A stretch of DNA of 43,047 nt from STC-74 sp031423995 (GCA_031423995.1 JANPGO010000060.1:1-43047); one strand, 5' to 3'; positions 29,777-39,951 are shown, numbered from the stretch's first letter. The notes: a model not told the origin generated them from the letters alone. A program made the numbers and translations.

Positions 29777-30976
29777 TTACAGAAACACTCTTTTTGCCTT
29801 CTTTTTTCCCATTTCTATTAAAATAAATTCATTTCATTCAGGACGAATCATGAACTTGGGATCAGTTACTGTCTCTCAATTAATACGAACACTTCATCAA
29901 TGTAATGCATTTCTGGCATCTCACATAGTTCAACAAAATCCCATATGGCATAGTAAGTTAACTATTGGAGTTCATGTAAATGGAAGAATTCCTCCTCCCA
30001 TATCTCTGTATAGACTGTATTCAAATATTTCCACATTTGATATATCATTCGCATCATATAGCTTCCCATGATACATCGTCACGATGCGTTGTGCGAGTTC
30101 TTTTTTGAGGACATTCGGATGTTCACCTCATTCGAGACGCTTCTTGATGACTTCAACTTCCTCGAGGGTGGCATCAGTCGCGAGTTCGAAATACTTCACG
30201 ATGAGATCATCAGAAATATTGATGAGTTTCTGGTACATACTCTGCGGAGCCTCATCGATGGCGACGGTATTTGGACTCGTTTTCGACATCTTCTTGCCAT
30301 CAGAACCGACAAGGAGATCGAAGGTCATGATATCCTGCTTCGGGAGCCTATGTGCGTCCATGAGCGTACGACCAGCGAGGAGATTGAAGTACTGATCATT
30401 GCCGCCAAGTTCGACATCACAGGCACCGTATTTCTTCGCGATGGCAACAGAATCATATCCCTGCATGATCGGGTAGAGGAATTCCTGGAGAGATATACGG
30501 ATACCTCACTTGTAGCGCTTCGAGAAATTATCCCGATCGAGCATCTCGGCAACAGAGAAATTCTTGGCAAGCTCACCGACAGAGGCGAAGTTCACGGCAT
30601 CAAGTCATTCGCTATTCCAGTAGACCTCAGTCTTCTCGAGATCGAGGACCTTCGCGAACTTCTGGAGGAAGATCTCTGCATTGTGACGAGTCTCTTCTCG
30701 TCTGAGCATAGGACGCTCAGCATCTTTATCAGATGCATCACCGACCTGTGCGGTGGCATCACCTATGGTGAGGACGATCGTATGACCGAGGGATTGGAAT
30801 GCCTTCAGTTTCAGTATTGGCACCATATGCCCGATATGGACAATAGTTCCAGAGGGATCGATCCCGAATTTCACGACGAGCTTGTCACCGCGTTCGAGAC
30901 GCTTTGTTAGATTGACTTCATCGATGACGCGAGAAGTACCTTTATGGAGGAGATTGTGGATGGAAGAATTTGTCAT
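29777..30976 (-). CDS. tyrS: tyrosyl-tRNA synthetase
   Basis: Charges tRNA-Tyr. 399 residues. KFGIDPSGTIVHIGHM has the HIGH motif, GCDVELGGNDQYFNLLAGR the tyrosine pocket typical of this family, and GKKMSKTSPN the KMSKS loop. The C-terminal S4-like domain has NALHGGSVRINGETVTDPKF, in which both glycines after His are encoded partly by UGA. The C-terminal tail is extended by KKKAKRVF. ATG 30976 follows 22 bases after the upstream secreted-protein gene. Confidence 0.95.
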
Positions 30977-30998
30977 AGATTAATTTTTAAACAATTTT

Positions 30999-31610
30999 TT
31001 ACGGATAAAATCGATTCGATATTTTTGATTTTTCTGACTCAGTAGTTTCAGAAAAATATGCATAGACATTTCATTTTTCTACTGAGAATTTCTTGAAACA
31101 ACCACTTGGTCAATCACATTTGCTACTTAACTTTCTGAAATCAGAATAACTAAAAACTGGATAGTACTTCTTCGATTTCATATCTACAATTCACATATTT
31201 TCCCCTCATCATCCAAGAACTCATCACCAGATTAGGTAGTATCTCCTATCCCCAATCGAGGAAACATAAACAGAGATATTGTTAGTATCTTCATGTGAAA
31301 TATATGCTATTTTATTTGCTTTTTTGGATGAACATGAATACCGGAAAATAATATTATCAACTCATTGAATTCATGAAGAAGAGAGAGTGACGCTGTAGAA
31401 GAGTGTAGTATATTGCTTGAGAAATCAGTGAACTTTTGCCTCAGATCAACTCCACCTTGCTTCGAGAAGGTCGTAGTCAGGATGAGACTCTCAGAAAGTA
31501 TATTCTCCATCATTCATACGACAAGCCTCAGACTTGGAGAGTATTCTCTCAGAAGCAAAAAGTAAACCTGGGATTATAAAGAACAGTGGAATGAGAAAAA
31601 GTTTATTCAT
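30999..31610 (-). CDS. secreted protein, unknown family (hidden by UGA recoding)
   Basis: 203 residues with a clear signal peptide MNKLFLIPLFFIIPGLLFAS. After it comes ILSKSEACRMNDGEY, which resembles SSLSKQDACAYPEG in the gene at 32355. The middle is beta-rich (NISVYVSSIGDRRYYLIWGG, VDMKSKKYYPVF). A dozen UGA codons must be Gly for the frame to stay open, and under the standard code the area looks empty. It is the first of a row of four exported genes on the minus strand. Function unknown. Confidence 0.75.
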
Positions 31611-31616
31611 ATAACT

Positions 31617-32336
31617 TTAGAAACTGATTGTTTTCTTTGATTTCTGGGACGGAGTGAGGACTATATTTCCTGCAGCATTCTCGGTGTAGGGTGTGTAACT
31701 GATATCGATATTGCGATTGCGGATCTTGAATCCATCGATTCTGATCGATGCACCGCCATGATCCTGGAAAGTACATTCGTCAAACAGGGAAGTGATGACT
31801 CCTCATTTATAGAGAAGAATCGATCTTTCGCAAGGGGAACCGATATTTCTCACGAGTGTGATGAGATTCCCATCACGCGTTGTTTGGAAGGTCAGTGCAT
31901 TATTGATGATCGCATGAGAGAATTTCTTTGTTCGAATATCGTAGATAGATATACGATTCCCATCGGTGGATGGACCGAGAAAGAGGATATACCGAGCACG
32001 AATGAGCTGTGTCTGAAGGACGAGACAGGAACGCAAGTATTCACGACCGATGATATCCTTGGTGCGGTTCGATGGGATAGTATTGTGAAGAGAATTGTAG
32101 CAATCTGGATCTTCATCAGGTCAGTGAGGGAGGAGCTCAGTCGCGAATTCCGAATTCACATAACTCTTGATGAGGATACGATTGTAGAAGAGATCCGTAT
32201 ATGTCTCAGTCTGAGCAATCTCTATGCCCTTCAGAAGTGGCTTCTTGTAGAGACGAAATTCATCGAATCCTCCTCCATCCGCATAGGAAATCATAGGAAG
32301 GATACAGAGGAGAGAGATGAGGAGAAATCGTTTCAT
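31617..32336 (-). CDS. secreted protein, unknown family
   Basis: 239 residues, signal peptide MKRFLLISLLCILPMISYADG. The mature part has beta-strand patterns resembling a propeller (ARYILFLGPSTDGNRISIYD, LITLVRNIGSPCERSILLY). UGA at 32121-32123 and 31803-31805 are Gly. 6 bases separate it from the next gene. It may share ancestry with its two neighbours, but similarity is weak to the eye. Confidence 0.75.
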
Positions 32337-32354
32337 AGGAATTTCGAGAGAGAA

Positions 32355-33020
32355 TTATCCAATCTTTTTGAGTTTTTTGGTCGTGAATTGGTATTGGTAT
32401 CGAGAATAGAATGACTCTTCTGTATCTGTATGATACTCTTCTATATCGAACTGGATGCGACCATCCTCGAGTGCCCTGTACATGCTCCGCCCGACACAGA
32501 GAGTACTACTCGATTTAGGTAGAGCGACCATTCGATCGAGACGCATGCGTGCAATCCTCGTCATATCGAGGAGATCATCAGGACCGGTCGTACAAGTATT
32601 GCGATCATAGCCGACAAGGGAATATGAGAGGTAGTTTCCGAGGATCCAGTTGAGCTTGCCAAAGGCAGTCCCTCCAAAAGAACGAACTTGAGGATAGAAC
32701 TTCACCTTCGACCGACTACAGTCATACGATGCGAGATAGGAACCATCATTTCTGAGGATCGCACCAGGGATTTCTGGATTATTTCCATTTTTTCGATAGG
32801 CATCGAGGGTTGCCTGATCTGGGAAGACATGGATGAAGTAGTAGAGAAACCCGTCTTTTTTCAGGAATTCATCGACTCTCACGAACTTTCCTGGCCAGAG
32901 AATATAGACTTCATTCTGATGAATTCCTTCGGGATAGGCACAGGCATCTTGCTTCGAGAGACTGCTTGCGAAGGAAAGGGTAGGGAAGATGATGCAGAGT
33001 AAAACAAGAATTATTTTCAT
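32355..33020 (-). CDS. secreted protein, unknown family
   Basis: 221 residues, signal peptide MKIILVLLCIIFPTLSFASS followed by LSKQDACAYPEGIHQNEVYI. Four or more Cys in the mature part (DACAYPEG, YDCSRSK, RNTCTTG, TLCVGRS) could pair in the periplasm or outside. No UGA, so it is visible also under the standard code. Ends TAA. Related in its start region to the gene at 30999-31610. Function unknown. Confidence 0.75.
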   Translation of the reverse strand: MKIILVLLCIIFPTLSFASSLSKQDACAYPEGIHQNEVYILWPGKFVRVDEFLKKDGFLYYFIHVFPDQATLDAYRKNGNNPEIPGAILRNDGSYLASYDCSRSKVKFYPQVRSFGGTAFGKLNWILGNYLSYSLVGYDRNTCTTGPDDLLDMTRIARMRLDRMVALPKSSSTLCVGRSMYRALEDGRIQFDIEEYHTDTEESFYSRYQYQFTTKKLKKIG

Positions 33021-33064
33021 AAGAAGGTATCAGACAGTAGTTATCAGTTATCAGATTGGTATTT

Positions 33065-33709
33065 TTATCTATATAGTTCACGATATGGATTCACATAACG
33101 GATAAATGAGTTAAATACTGGCCTATTAAGACTAAAATATTCAGAATTATAGCTATAGTTCAATCAATTACTTAACATTAAATCAGTATGCTCAGAAAAA
33201 TCTTCAAATCTTGTAAATACTTTTGTGACTGACAACTTATCTCCTACATTAATTTTTATCATTTCATTATCGATTTTTATAGAACTTCATGTAAAAACAC
33301 AGTTGGGATCAAGTGAAAGATTTTGAAAATCAGATGGGTTTTCTACTTTAGAATGATAAAAATCATATAGACAATATGCTTCAATACGACTACTAAAACA
33401 CACAGAATCTTTATAACAAAAGCCATTTTTTATAACCTCAATATTTTCTCACTTGAGGATAGGAGTAAAGTAAGGTATATTAGTAATATATTTGTTAAAA
33501 GTAAATCAAACTACTGAAAGTAAAAAAATACTGATGATCCAAATTCTTGATGATTTTCATTTTAAAAAAAATCAAATAAATCAAAGGATAAGTATAGCAT
33601 ATCTATCTTCAAAAAAAATCAATATTTCACTCTCACTAACAGAAAATGAGAGACGGATTATTCCATATATTATAGCAATACGAAAAAAAATAAGTATTAT
33701 TGATTTCAT
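33065..33709 (-). CDS. membrane-anchored protein, unknown
   Basis: 214 residues from ATG 33709: two N-terminal hydrophobic helices (SIILIFFRIAIIYGIIRLSF and RIWIISIFLLSVVGFTF) and a C-terminal external domain with Cys (NGFCYKDSVCFSSRIEAYC, DPNCVF). Seven or so UGA codons are read as Gly; without that the locus appears non-coding. Distinctly AT-rich. Starts 9 bases after clpP ends. No family recognised. Confidence 0.65.
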
Positions 33710-33718
33710 TTTAATACT

Positions 33719-34339
33719 TTACAATACCTTATCAATAAGCCCATACTTCAGTGCATCCTCGGCAGTCATATAGTTATCACGGTCACAGTCCTTGCGGACG
33801 GTGTCGATTTTTTGTCCTGAATGCGTCGCGAGGATCTTATAGAGGACTTCTCCCGTCTTGATGATATGATCGGCGGCGATCTTGATATCGATTGCCTGTC
33901 CTTCCATGCCCCCAAGTGGCTGATGGATCATGATCTCTGAGTGTTTCAGTGCATAGCGCTTTCATTTTGCACCACCTGCGAGGATGATCGATCCCATCGA
34001 GGCTGCCAGCCCGACACAGACAGTGACGACATCAGGCTTTACGTGTTGCATCGTATCGTAGATCGCGAGCCCTGCTGTGACATGTCCTCCAGGAGAGTTC
34101 ACGTACATGGTGATAGGAGCCTTCGGATCGGACTTCTCGAGGTAGAGGAGCTGGGCGATGACGGTATTCGCGACATTGGAGTCGATCGCATCTCCGAGAA
34201 ATATAATACGGTCCTCGAGAAGTCTCGAGTAGATATCATAGGCTCGCTCCTGACCACCGACCTTATCGATAATGGTCGGGACGAGGAAGTCAGAGATAAT
34301 TTTCGATTTTTTTCCTTTTGTTTGGACTTTCTTGGACAT
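33719..34339 (-). CDS. clpP: ATP-dependent Clp protease proteolytic subunit
   Basis: 206 residues, serine protease subunit. FLVPTIIDKVGGQERAYDIY, DRIIFLGDAIDSNVANTV, YVNSPGGHVTAGLAIYDTM, the active serine in VGLAASMGSIILAGGAKGKRY (second-last Gly is UGA, 33962-33964), the catalytic His in IMIHQPLGG, and the Asp in RDNYMTAEDALKYGLID. A promoter lies upstream (34368-34394) and is divergent with that of the next plus-strand gene. Confidence 0.97.
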
Positions 34340-34367
34340 ATGTGAGATGAGGTTAGGAGACTTTTGT

Positions 34368-34394
34368 AGTATACGAGAATTTCTATTTTTGCAA
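34368..34394 (-). promoter_or_regulatory. clpP promoter
   Basis: On the minus strand TTGCAA (34389-34394), 15-base spacer, TATACT (34368-34373), 28 bases before the clpP ATG. Confidence 0.55.
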
Positions 34395-34404
34395 TCGAAA
34401 AATA

Positions 34405-34432
34405 TTGCAAATGGCCTATCAAATCCTATAAT
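34405..34432 (+). promoter_or_regulatory. promoter of the Met/Gly-rich secreted protein gene
   Basis: TTGCAA (34405-34410), 16-base spacer, TATAAT (34427-34432); ATG at 34469. Back-to-back with the clpP promoter. Confidence 0.65.
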
Positions 34433-34468
34433 CTTTCTGCTTGTTTAATTTTCTTACTTTTTTCGATT

Positions 34469-35077
34469 ATGAAAAGTTTTTCTAGTTTCGTATTGATTGC
34501 CCTGTGTACTCTCGGGAGTATAGTACTCGTCTCCGCTGAGTGAGGAAATATGTGAGGCGGACAGATGGGAAGATGAATGCAGTCGGGTGAAAATGGTGGA
34601 TGAATGATGAAAAAGGGACAAAAAATGGAAGGTGGAATGATGGGAAGTGGAGCCGTACGACCAAAGATGGGAAGTGGCATGATGATGCCTCGTGATGGGA
34701 TGAAGGGAGGGAAGTCTCAGTCTGGGACAACTGTTCTCACCTCTGAGCAACTCACGTGTCTGCGAACTGCAGTTGCGAAGAGAGAATCAGCACTCATGGG
34801 AGAGGTCACAATGATGAATAGCACTATCAGTTCTGCGTTCATGACTCGTGCAACTGCACTCGACAGTGCCTACCAGGTATCTGACAAAGAAGCTCGAAAG
34901 ACTTCCGTCGATACAGCTTGGTCGATATTCAAATCCAGTACTGATATAGCAAGAAAGACTGGTCAGGATACACAGAAATCTACGTGGGATACGTTCAAGA
35001 CAGATACAAAAGCATGTAATGTCTGAGGGGCTGATACTGATGGCAATAAACCGATGATGATGGAAATGGCTCAATAA
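34469..35077 (+). CDS. secreted Met/Gly-rich protein
   Basis: 202 residues. Signal peptide MKSFSSFVLIALCTLGSIVL. Residues about 24-90 are extremely rich in Gly and Met (GGNMGGGQMGRGMQSGENG, GGMMKKGQKMEGGMMGSG), with Gly encoded by both GGN and UGA. A Ser/Thr/Ala-rich helical part follows (LTCLRTAVAKRESALMGEVT), with heptad-like spacing of Ala and Ser. Met-rich exported segments can bind Cu(I) or Ag(I); that role is only a suggestion. An intrinsic terminator follows at 35091. Confidence 0.75.
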
Positions 35078-35090
35078 GGAGTAAATTCGA

Positions 35091-35118
35091 AAAAAGTCTA
35101 CTTTTGTAGACTTTTTTT
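35091..35118 (+). terminator. intrinsic terminator
   Basis: AAAAAGTCTAC / GTAGACTTTTT stem around a TTTT loop, ending in a T7 run, directly after the Met/Gly-rich gene. The A-rich left arm lets it work in both directions. Confidence 0.85.
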
Positions 35119-35146
35119 ATTGATAATCTGCTCCACGATTCGGCTG

Positions 35147-35174
35147 TTGCAAATAATCAACAAATTTATATACT
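35147..35174 (+). promoter_or_regulatory. promoter of the GerMN-domain gene
   Basis: TTGCAA (35147-35152), 16-base spacer, TATACT (35169-35174); ATG at 35209. Confidence 0.6.
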
Positions 35175-35208
35175 AAGAATTGTTTTAAACATTCTAATTC
35201 TTTTAACT

Positions 35209-35703
35209 ATGAAAAACAGAATTTTTTCAGTATTTTTTATACTAAATTTAGTACTAATAGCATTTTCATTCATGACAATCAATGGTTATGCAACGACAGA
35301 AAGTAAATCAATAGAAAAAAATGGAAATTCCATGAAATCAAAAACATCTCTAGGTACTAAAAAATTTATGTCATTGGATTTATATCTACAAAATAAGGAA
35401 ATAGCAGAAATTCTTGATTGTGGTGCTACACGGAAAGTTACATATCAAGTACCTAGAACCATGTCGCCCATACACGTATCGTTAAAAATACTTTTCGAAA
35501 AGGAACTCGCTCGTTATGGTACGTATAAGTCAGTGATAGTTTCAAAGGGTATTGCTCGGGTGTATCTAAAGAAATTTTATAATCCAGCTCTGAGTAGTTG
35601 TGAAAGTAGCCACCTCGTCTCAGTAATAGAAGATACCCTTACTCAATATAAGAGTGTTCAGTCCATTGAACTCTATTCCCCAAATGGACGTATACAATTT
35701 TAA
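35209..35703 (+). CDS. exported GerMN-domain protein
   Basis: 164 residues, N-terminal signal anchor MKNRIFSVFFILNLVLIAFS. The C-terminal half follows the GerMN (sporulation/germination) pattern: RTMSPIHVSLKILFEKELA, then KGIARVYLKKF and SVIEDTLTQYKSVQSIELY ending in PNGRI. In other bacteria this domain occurs in envelope lipoproteins, not only in spore formers. No UGA codons; more AT-rich than neighbours. Own promoter upstream. Confidence 0.65.
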   Translation: MKNRIFSVFFILNLVLIAFSFMTINGYATTESKSIEKNGNSMKSKTSLGTKKFMSLDLYLQNKEIAEILDCGATRKVTYQVPRTMSPIHVSLKILFEKELARYGTYKSVIVSKGIARVYLKKFYNPALSSCESSHLVSVIEDTLTQYKSVQSIELYSPNGRIQF

Positions 35704-35762
35704 GAAAGAGAAACTTTTGTAATGTAATATTGATAACATATAACTTTTATTTCTTATATACT

Positions 35763-37304
35763 ATGTCCCTCCTCACAGATATTATCACTCACTATACTTT
35801 TTCTGGAAAATCATTTCCCATCGGTCTCGGTATGGAGAAATGATCTGTCCTTCCAGGAGCGATTGTCTCACTTCCACTCTCCACGATGAATCGTCATGGA
35901 CTCATCGCTGGTGCGACCGGAACCGGGAAGACGAAGACACTCCAGAAGATGATCGAATCCCTCTCGGTCAATGGTGTCCCAACAGTCGTGATGGATATAA
36001 AGGGAGATGTATCTGGGTTGGCACTTCCATGAGAAATGAATGAAAAAATCAGTGAGAGACTCTCGATCCTCGGGAAATCAGACTGGAAATGAACAGGATT
36101 CCCGACGGAATTCTATACCCTCACTGGCGCCCAGTGAGTGAAACTCAGGGCAACGGTCAGTGAATTTTGAGCCGTTCTCTTTGCTCGGCTTCTCGAGCTC
36201 AATAATACGCAGGAAAGTGTGATTGCGCTGATATTCCAGTATTGTGATGATACTGCTCTCCTCCTCATTGATCTGGAAGATGTAAAAAAGGTCCTACAAT
36301 ATCTCTCAAATGAAGGAAAGGAGGAAATCGAAAAAGAATATGGCATGATCTCAACGTCGACCGTTGGAACGATCATGCGAAAGGTGATCGAACTCGAGTC
36401 ACAAGGGGCAGCAATATTTTTCGGTGAACCGTCATTCGAAGTTGTTGACCTCATGCGAACCGATGAGAGTGGAAATGGTTATGTGAATATCATCCGTCTC
36501 ATGGACATGATGACTCGACCGAAGCTCTTTTCGACCTTCATCCTCTCGCTCCTCTCTGAAATCTATAATACTCTCCCTGAAGTTGGGGATATCGAGAAAC
36601 CGAAGCTCATCCTCTTCATCGATGAAGCACACCTGATCTTCGAGAATGCTTCATCCTCGCTTCTTAGAGAAATCGAGATGATCATCAAGCTGATTCGATC
36701 GAAGTGAGTGGGGATATATTTCTGTACACAGAATCCGATCGATATCCCAGCAAATATCCTCGCTCAGCTCGGATTGAAGGTACAGCATGCACTCCGTGCC
36801 TTCACCGCGAAGGACCACGAAACCATCAAACGTGCGAGTGAGAACTTCCCAACCACCGAGTATTATGATGTCGCCCATGATCTCACGACACTCGGGATCG
36901 GAGAAGCCTTCATCACGGCTCTCGATGAAAAGGGTATCCCAACCCCCCTCGTTCACACGATGATCGCACCCCCTGAGTCTCGTATGGGAATCCTCACGGA
37001 GAGTGAACTCATGGGTCTCACGAGTATCTCCCCGCTCATCTCGAAATATAATATCATCCTCGACCGCGAAAGTGCCCGAGAAATTCTCGAAAGGAGAGTA
37101 TCAGAAAAAATAGCACAAAATACTCCATCGATGATGGAAGGTATGATGAGTGGCACAACGGGGAAAATCGCAAAAAATGTCGGAGGCACCCTTGCTGCCG
37201 AGCTCGGTCGTACACTCGGAAGGTCTCTCGGTGGACGCACGGGTGGAACGATCGGTGCACAGATCGCGAGAGGACTCCTCGGATCTATTTTTGGGGGAAG
37301 ATAG
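35763..37304 (+). CDS. HerA/YjgR-like (DUF853) ATPase
   Basis: 513 residues, the usual length for YjgR-type proteins. Walker A GLIAGATGTGKTKTLQKMIE, then PTVVMDIKGDVSGLA, Walker B KLILFIDEAHLIFENAS, an arginine-finger region and GVGIYFCTQNPIDIPANILAQLG (sensor motif), plus the C-terminal Gly-rich LGRTLGRSLGGRTGGTIG tail characteristic of DUF853. Several glycines are UGA, including the one before VGIYFCTQ (36705-36707). Substrate unknown; related HerA proteins translocate DNA. A TATACT box abuts the ATG. Confidence 0.88.
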
Positions 37305-37348
37305 TGGGTGACATATCTCGACATTACTGTTTTAGGTTGCAGAAAAAT

Positions 37349-37396
37349 GTCATTTCGAACAAAATTTTAGGGTAAATTTTCGTGAGAAATCTTCCT
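37349..37396 (+). repeat. left arm of the decayed GIY-YIG unit
   Basis: Starts GTCATTTCGAAC and ends GTGAGAAATCTTCCT. Its ends match the reverse complement of 37606-37646 (GTTATTTCGA...AAATCTTCCT), and the left end matches the GAAATGAC family seen at 8212, 15264 and 29372. Confidence 0.6.
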
Positions 37397-37413
37397 TCTA
37401 ATGTTTCATAAAT

Positions 37414-37563
37414 ATGTCTGAAGAGATGTACATCTACATTCTTACGAACCACTCTCACAATACCTTCTATACTGTTGTCACGAACAATCTCAAAAGAAGA
37501 ATCCTTGAGCATCGACAAAAACTACCGTCGAGAAAAGAAAATTTATCTCATAGAATCGATAAA
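37414..37563 (+). pseudogene. truncated GIY-YIG endonuclease remnant
   Basis: 49 codons from ATG 37414 to TAA 37561-37563. MYIYILTNHSHNTFYTVVTNNLKRRILEHRQKLP aligns with the first third of the intact GIY-YIG gene at 29436 (YYVYILASQRNGTLYIGVTDNLIRRILEHKEKL). The Gly of the second half-motif (YTGVT in relatives) is Val here, and everything after EHRQK is lost. It lies on the opposite strand relative to the intact copy and is also bracketed by inverted repeats. Confidence 0.75.
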
Positions 37564-37605
37564 TCTATTTTGGAAAGATCTTTCTGAAAATTGGTACAAT
37601 TAAAA

Positions 37606-37646
37606 GGAAGATTTTTCCTTCTCACTTCGCATAGAAGTCGAAATAA
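37606..37646 (-). repeat. right arm of the decayed GIY-YIG unit
   Basis: AGGAAGATTTTTCCTC...GAAGTCGAAATAAC; inverted and diverged partner of 37349-37396. Confidence 0.55.
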
Positions 37647-37710
37647 CTTTCTTATAAGTTATTTATAGAATACCGTATTTTTATCATTTGGTTTCTAATC
37701 ATAACTTCTT

Positions 37711-38481
37711 ATGTTTTCCCTCGCACTTGGCGGATGAGCCGCTCGTGGACTCGCTCATATCGGTGTGATTCGTCGACTCGAAGAGATGGACTTCAAACCA
37801 GCAGCTATTTCTGGAACCAGTATGGGTGCCATTATCGGTGCACTCTATGCCCTCGGGAAGGATTCTCATGAGATAGAGTCGATCGTCGCGAGTGTCCCTT
37901 GGGTGAAGCTCCTCGATCCGGATATGCAGAAGTGACTTCTGAAGGGTGACAAAGTCGAGAAATACCTCGATGATATTTTCGAAGGGAAGAGTTTCGCTGA
38001 CCTCCAGATCCCACTCACGGTCACCTCGACCAATATTGATACTGGGGAGGGGATTATTTTTCGATCATGACAACTCTCTGCCGCTGTGAGGGCATCGATC
38101 GGACTCCCCTGAGTCTTCATCCCGAAAACCTACCTCGGACAAAACTGTGTGGATGGAGGACTCGCGAACAATCTCCCGATCGAATATCTCCCAGAAGGGA
38201 AGGTGATCGCGGTATCCGCCCTCCGTGACCTCACCAGGAAGATACGGTATGAGAAAGAGTTTTTCGGAGTCAATTGGTCGAAGACCATCTTCTGAGTGAC
38301 CTATTCCATCATCCAGAAGACGATCGATATCATGCTCACACAGAATGAATCCCGTTCTGTTAGCTCGAGAAAGGATGTCACCTATATTCGCCCAGAATTC
38401 GACTGACTCGACTACTATGAGTTCGATAAATATCAGAAATTCATCGAGGCAGGCTATGTGGCAGCGAGACTATGACTCTAA
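37711..38481 (+). CDS. patatin-like phospholipase
   Basis: 256 residues, Ser-Asp dyad lipid acyl hydrolase. ALGGGAARGLAHIGVIRRLEE is the oxyanion-hole motif, whose third Gly is UGA (37735-37737). The nucleophile elbow is ISGTSMGAIIGALYALG and the Asp is in CVDGGLANNLPIEYL (DGG). RASIGLPGVFIPKTY is also typical of the RssA/YchK-type bacterial group. Probably acts at the membrane. ATG 37711 starts directly at the motif, as in relatives. Ends TAA. Confidence 0.93.
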
Positions 38482-38547
38482 TATCGAGACGAATCTTGAT
38501 TTTCTCGTGAAAATGAATAGTCTGCACGCAGTCTTCACTTCTTTCTC

Positions 38548-38787
38548 ATGAATCTCATTCTCCTCTGAGTCTATATCGTGATCATTATCGTGATCTTCGC
38601 ATTTATCGGGATTGTACTGATGGATATAGGGAATTTCAAGCAGTATTCGAAATATCTCCCGACCGTCCTCAGGATCTACCTCGCGACGATTATTATCATC
38701 GCGATATTCTGAGCGTACAAAATCTCGACGCACTATACCCCTCCGAAGAAGCAGAGAAATATTCAGACCGAACAGGTGAATTTCTAA
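38548..38787 (+). CDS. small membrane protein, unknown
   Basis: 79 residues with two hydrophobic helices (ILLGVYIVIIIVIFAFIGIV and YLATIIIIAIFGAYKI) and a polar basic tail TPPKKQRNIQTEQVNF. Two UGA codons are Gly. Located 20 bases before ychF. No family recognised. Confidence 0.6.
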
Positions 38788-38807
38788 TTTCTAAACACTA
38801 TAATCTC

Positions 38808-39932
38808 ATGCAAGTCGGAATCGTCGGTCTCCCCAATGTTGGTAAATCCACACTTTTTAATGCGCTCACCAAATCCTATGCTGCCGAGGCAGCGAACTTC
38901 CCATTCTGTACGATAGAACCAAATGTCGGAATCGTGAATGTGAACGACGAACGTCTTGAGCAAATCCGTGTGGTCGTGAATGGGGCGAAGATCATCCCAG
39001 CGACTGTCGAATTCGTCGATATCGCAGGGCTCGTCGAGTGAGCAAGTAAGGGTGAATGACTCGGAAATAAATTCCTCTCCCATATCCGTAGTGTCGATGC
39101 TATCCTTCAGGTCGTCCGAGCCTTCGATGACTCCACTGTCCACCATGTAAGTGGCTCAGTCGATCCCAAGCGTGATATCGAGATTATCAATCTCGAACTG
39201 ATATTCGCTGACCTCGAGACTCTCGATAAGCGCATCGGTGACAATCAGAAAAAGGTACGAGCCGGGGATAAGGAAGCAAAATCTCGGGAAGATATCTACA
39301 ATAGACTCAAGGCACACCTCGAATCAGGAGCAATCGCCTCCCTCATGGAAATGACCGACGATGAGAAACTCGCCGTCGCCGACCTCCATCTCCTCACCAA
39401 TAAGCCATTCATCTATGCCGTGAATGTGACAGAAGATTGGTTCTCGAGCCCCCCTGAAAAGGGGGGTAGCGAAGCTGGGGGGTTCAATGACACTGAACTC
39501 AGAGCAATTACTGGCATTTCAGACTCCAAAATCCCGGTCCTTCCCGTAAGTGCGAAGATCGAGATGGATATGCTCGAATTCTCCGAAGAGGATAAGAAGA
39601 TGTTCCTCGCAGATATGGGGATCGACTTCAATCCGATGGATACGATTATCCGGACTTGCTATGATCTCCTCGGACTCCAGTACTACTTCACCGCAGGGGA
39701 GATCGAGGTGCGAGCCTGGACGATCCATCAGGGAGATACAGCTCCTGTCGCTGCAGGAGTGATCCATACGGACTTCCAGAAGAAATTCATCAAGGCAGAA
39801 ACCGTGAACTGGAAGAATCTCGTCGAATTCGGAGGATGGTCAGGAGCACGTGAGAAGGGAAAAGTACGCATGGAAGGGAAGGAATATATCGTCGCGGATG
39901 GGGATGTGATGTTGTTTAAATTTGGGGGGTAA
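38808..39932 (+). CDS. ychF: ribosome-binding ATPase YchF (Obg family), with an in-frame repeat insertion
   Basis: 374 residues. MQVGIVGLPNVGKSTLFNAL is the P-loop, FCTIEPNVGIV switch I, and FVDIAGLVEGASKGEGLGNKFLSHIR switch II, where two invariant glycines are UGA (39039-39041, 39057-39059). The NxxE base motif corresponds to YAVNVTEDW; YchF prefers ATP. The TGS-like C-terminus has YYFTAGEIEVRAWTIHQGDTAP and ADGDVMLFKFG. A 16-residue insert (SSPPEKGGSEAGGF, residues about 213-227) follows TEDW and is a palindromic repeat of the lepA type. The identification is certain. Confidence 0.97.
39447..39485 (+). repeat. palindromic C/G-tract repeat inside ychF
   Basis: AGCCCCCCTGAAAAGGGGGG, then TAGCGAAGCTGGGGGGTT. 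Read in the same frame as the lepA element at 668-721, giving SPPEKGG in both proteins. Confidence 0.88.
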
Positions 39933-39951
39933 TTCTTAATAAGAAATTATC

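Larger units (their letters stand above)
37305..37710. other. intergenic region holding a decayed GIY-YIG unit
   Basis: 406 bases between the HerA-like gene and the patatin gene. It contains left and right repeat arms (37349-37396 and 37606-37646) around a GIY-YIG remnant. Otherwise AT-rich with no further gene seen. Confidence 0.6.

Noticed and set aside
30068..30910. Plus-strand open frame of 280 codons
   Set aside because: Antisense to tyrS, whose HIGH and KMSKS motifs and full length are clear.
31758..32414. Plus-strand open frame of 218 codons
   Set aside because: Opposite two secreted-protein genes with good signal peptides; the frame itself has no signal, motif or sensible start context.
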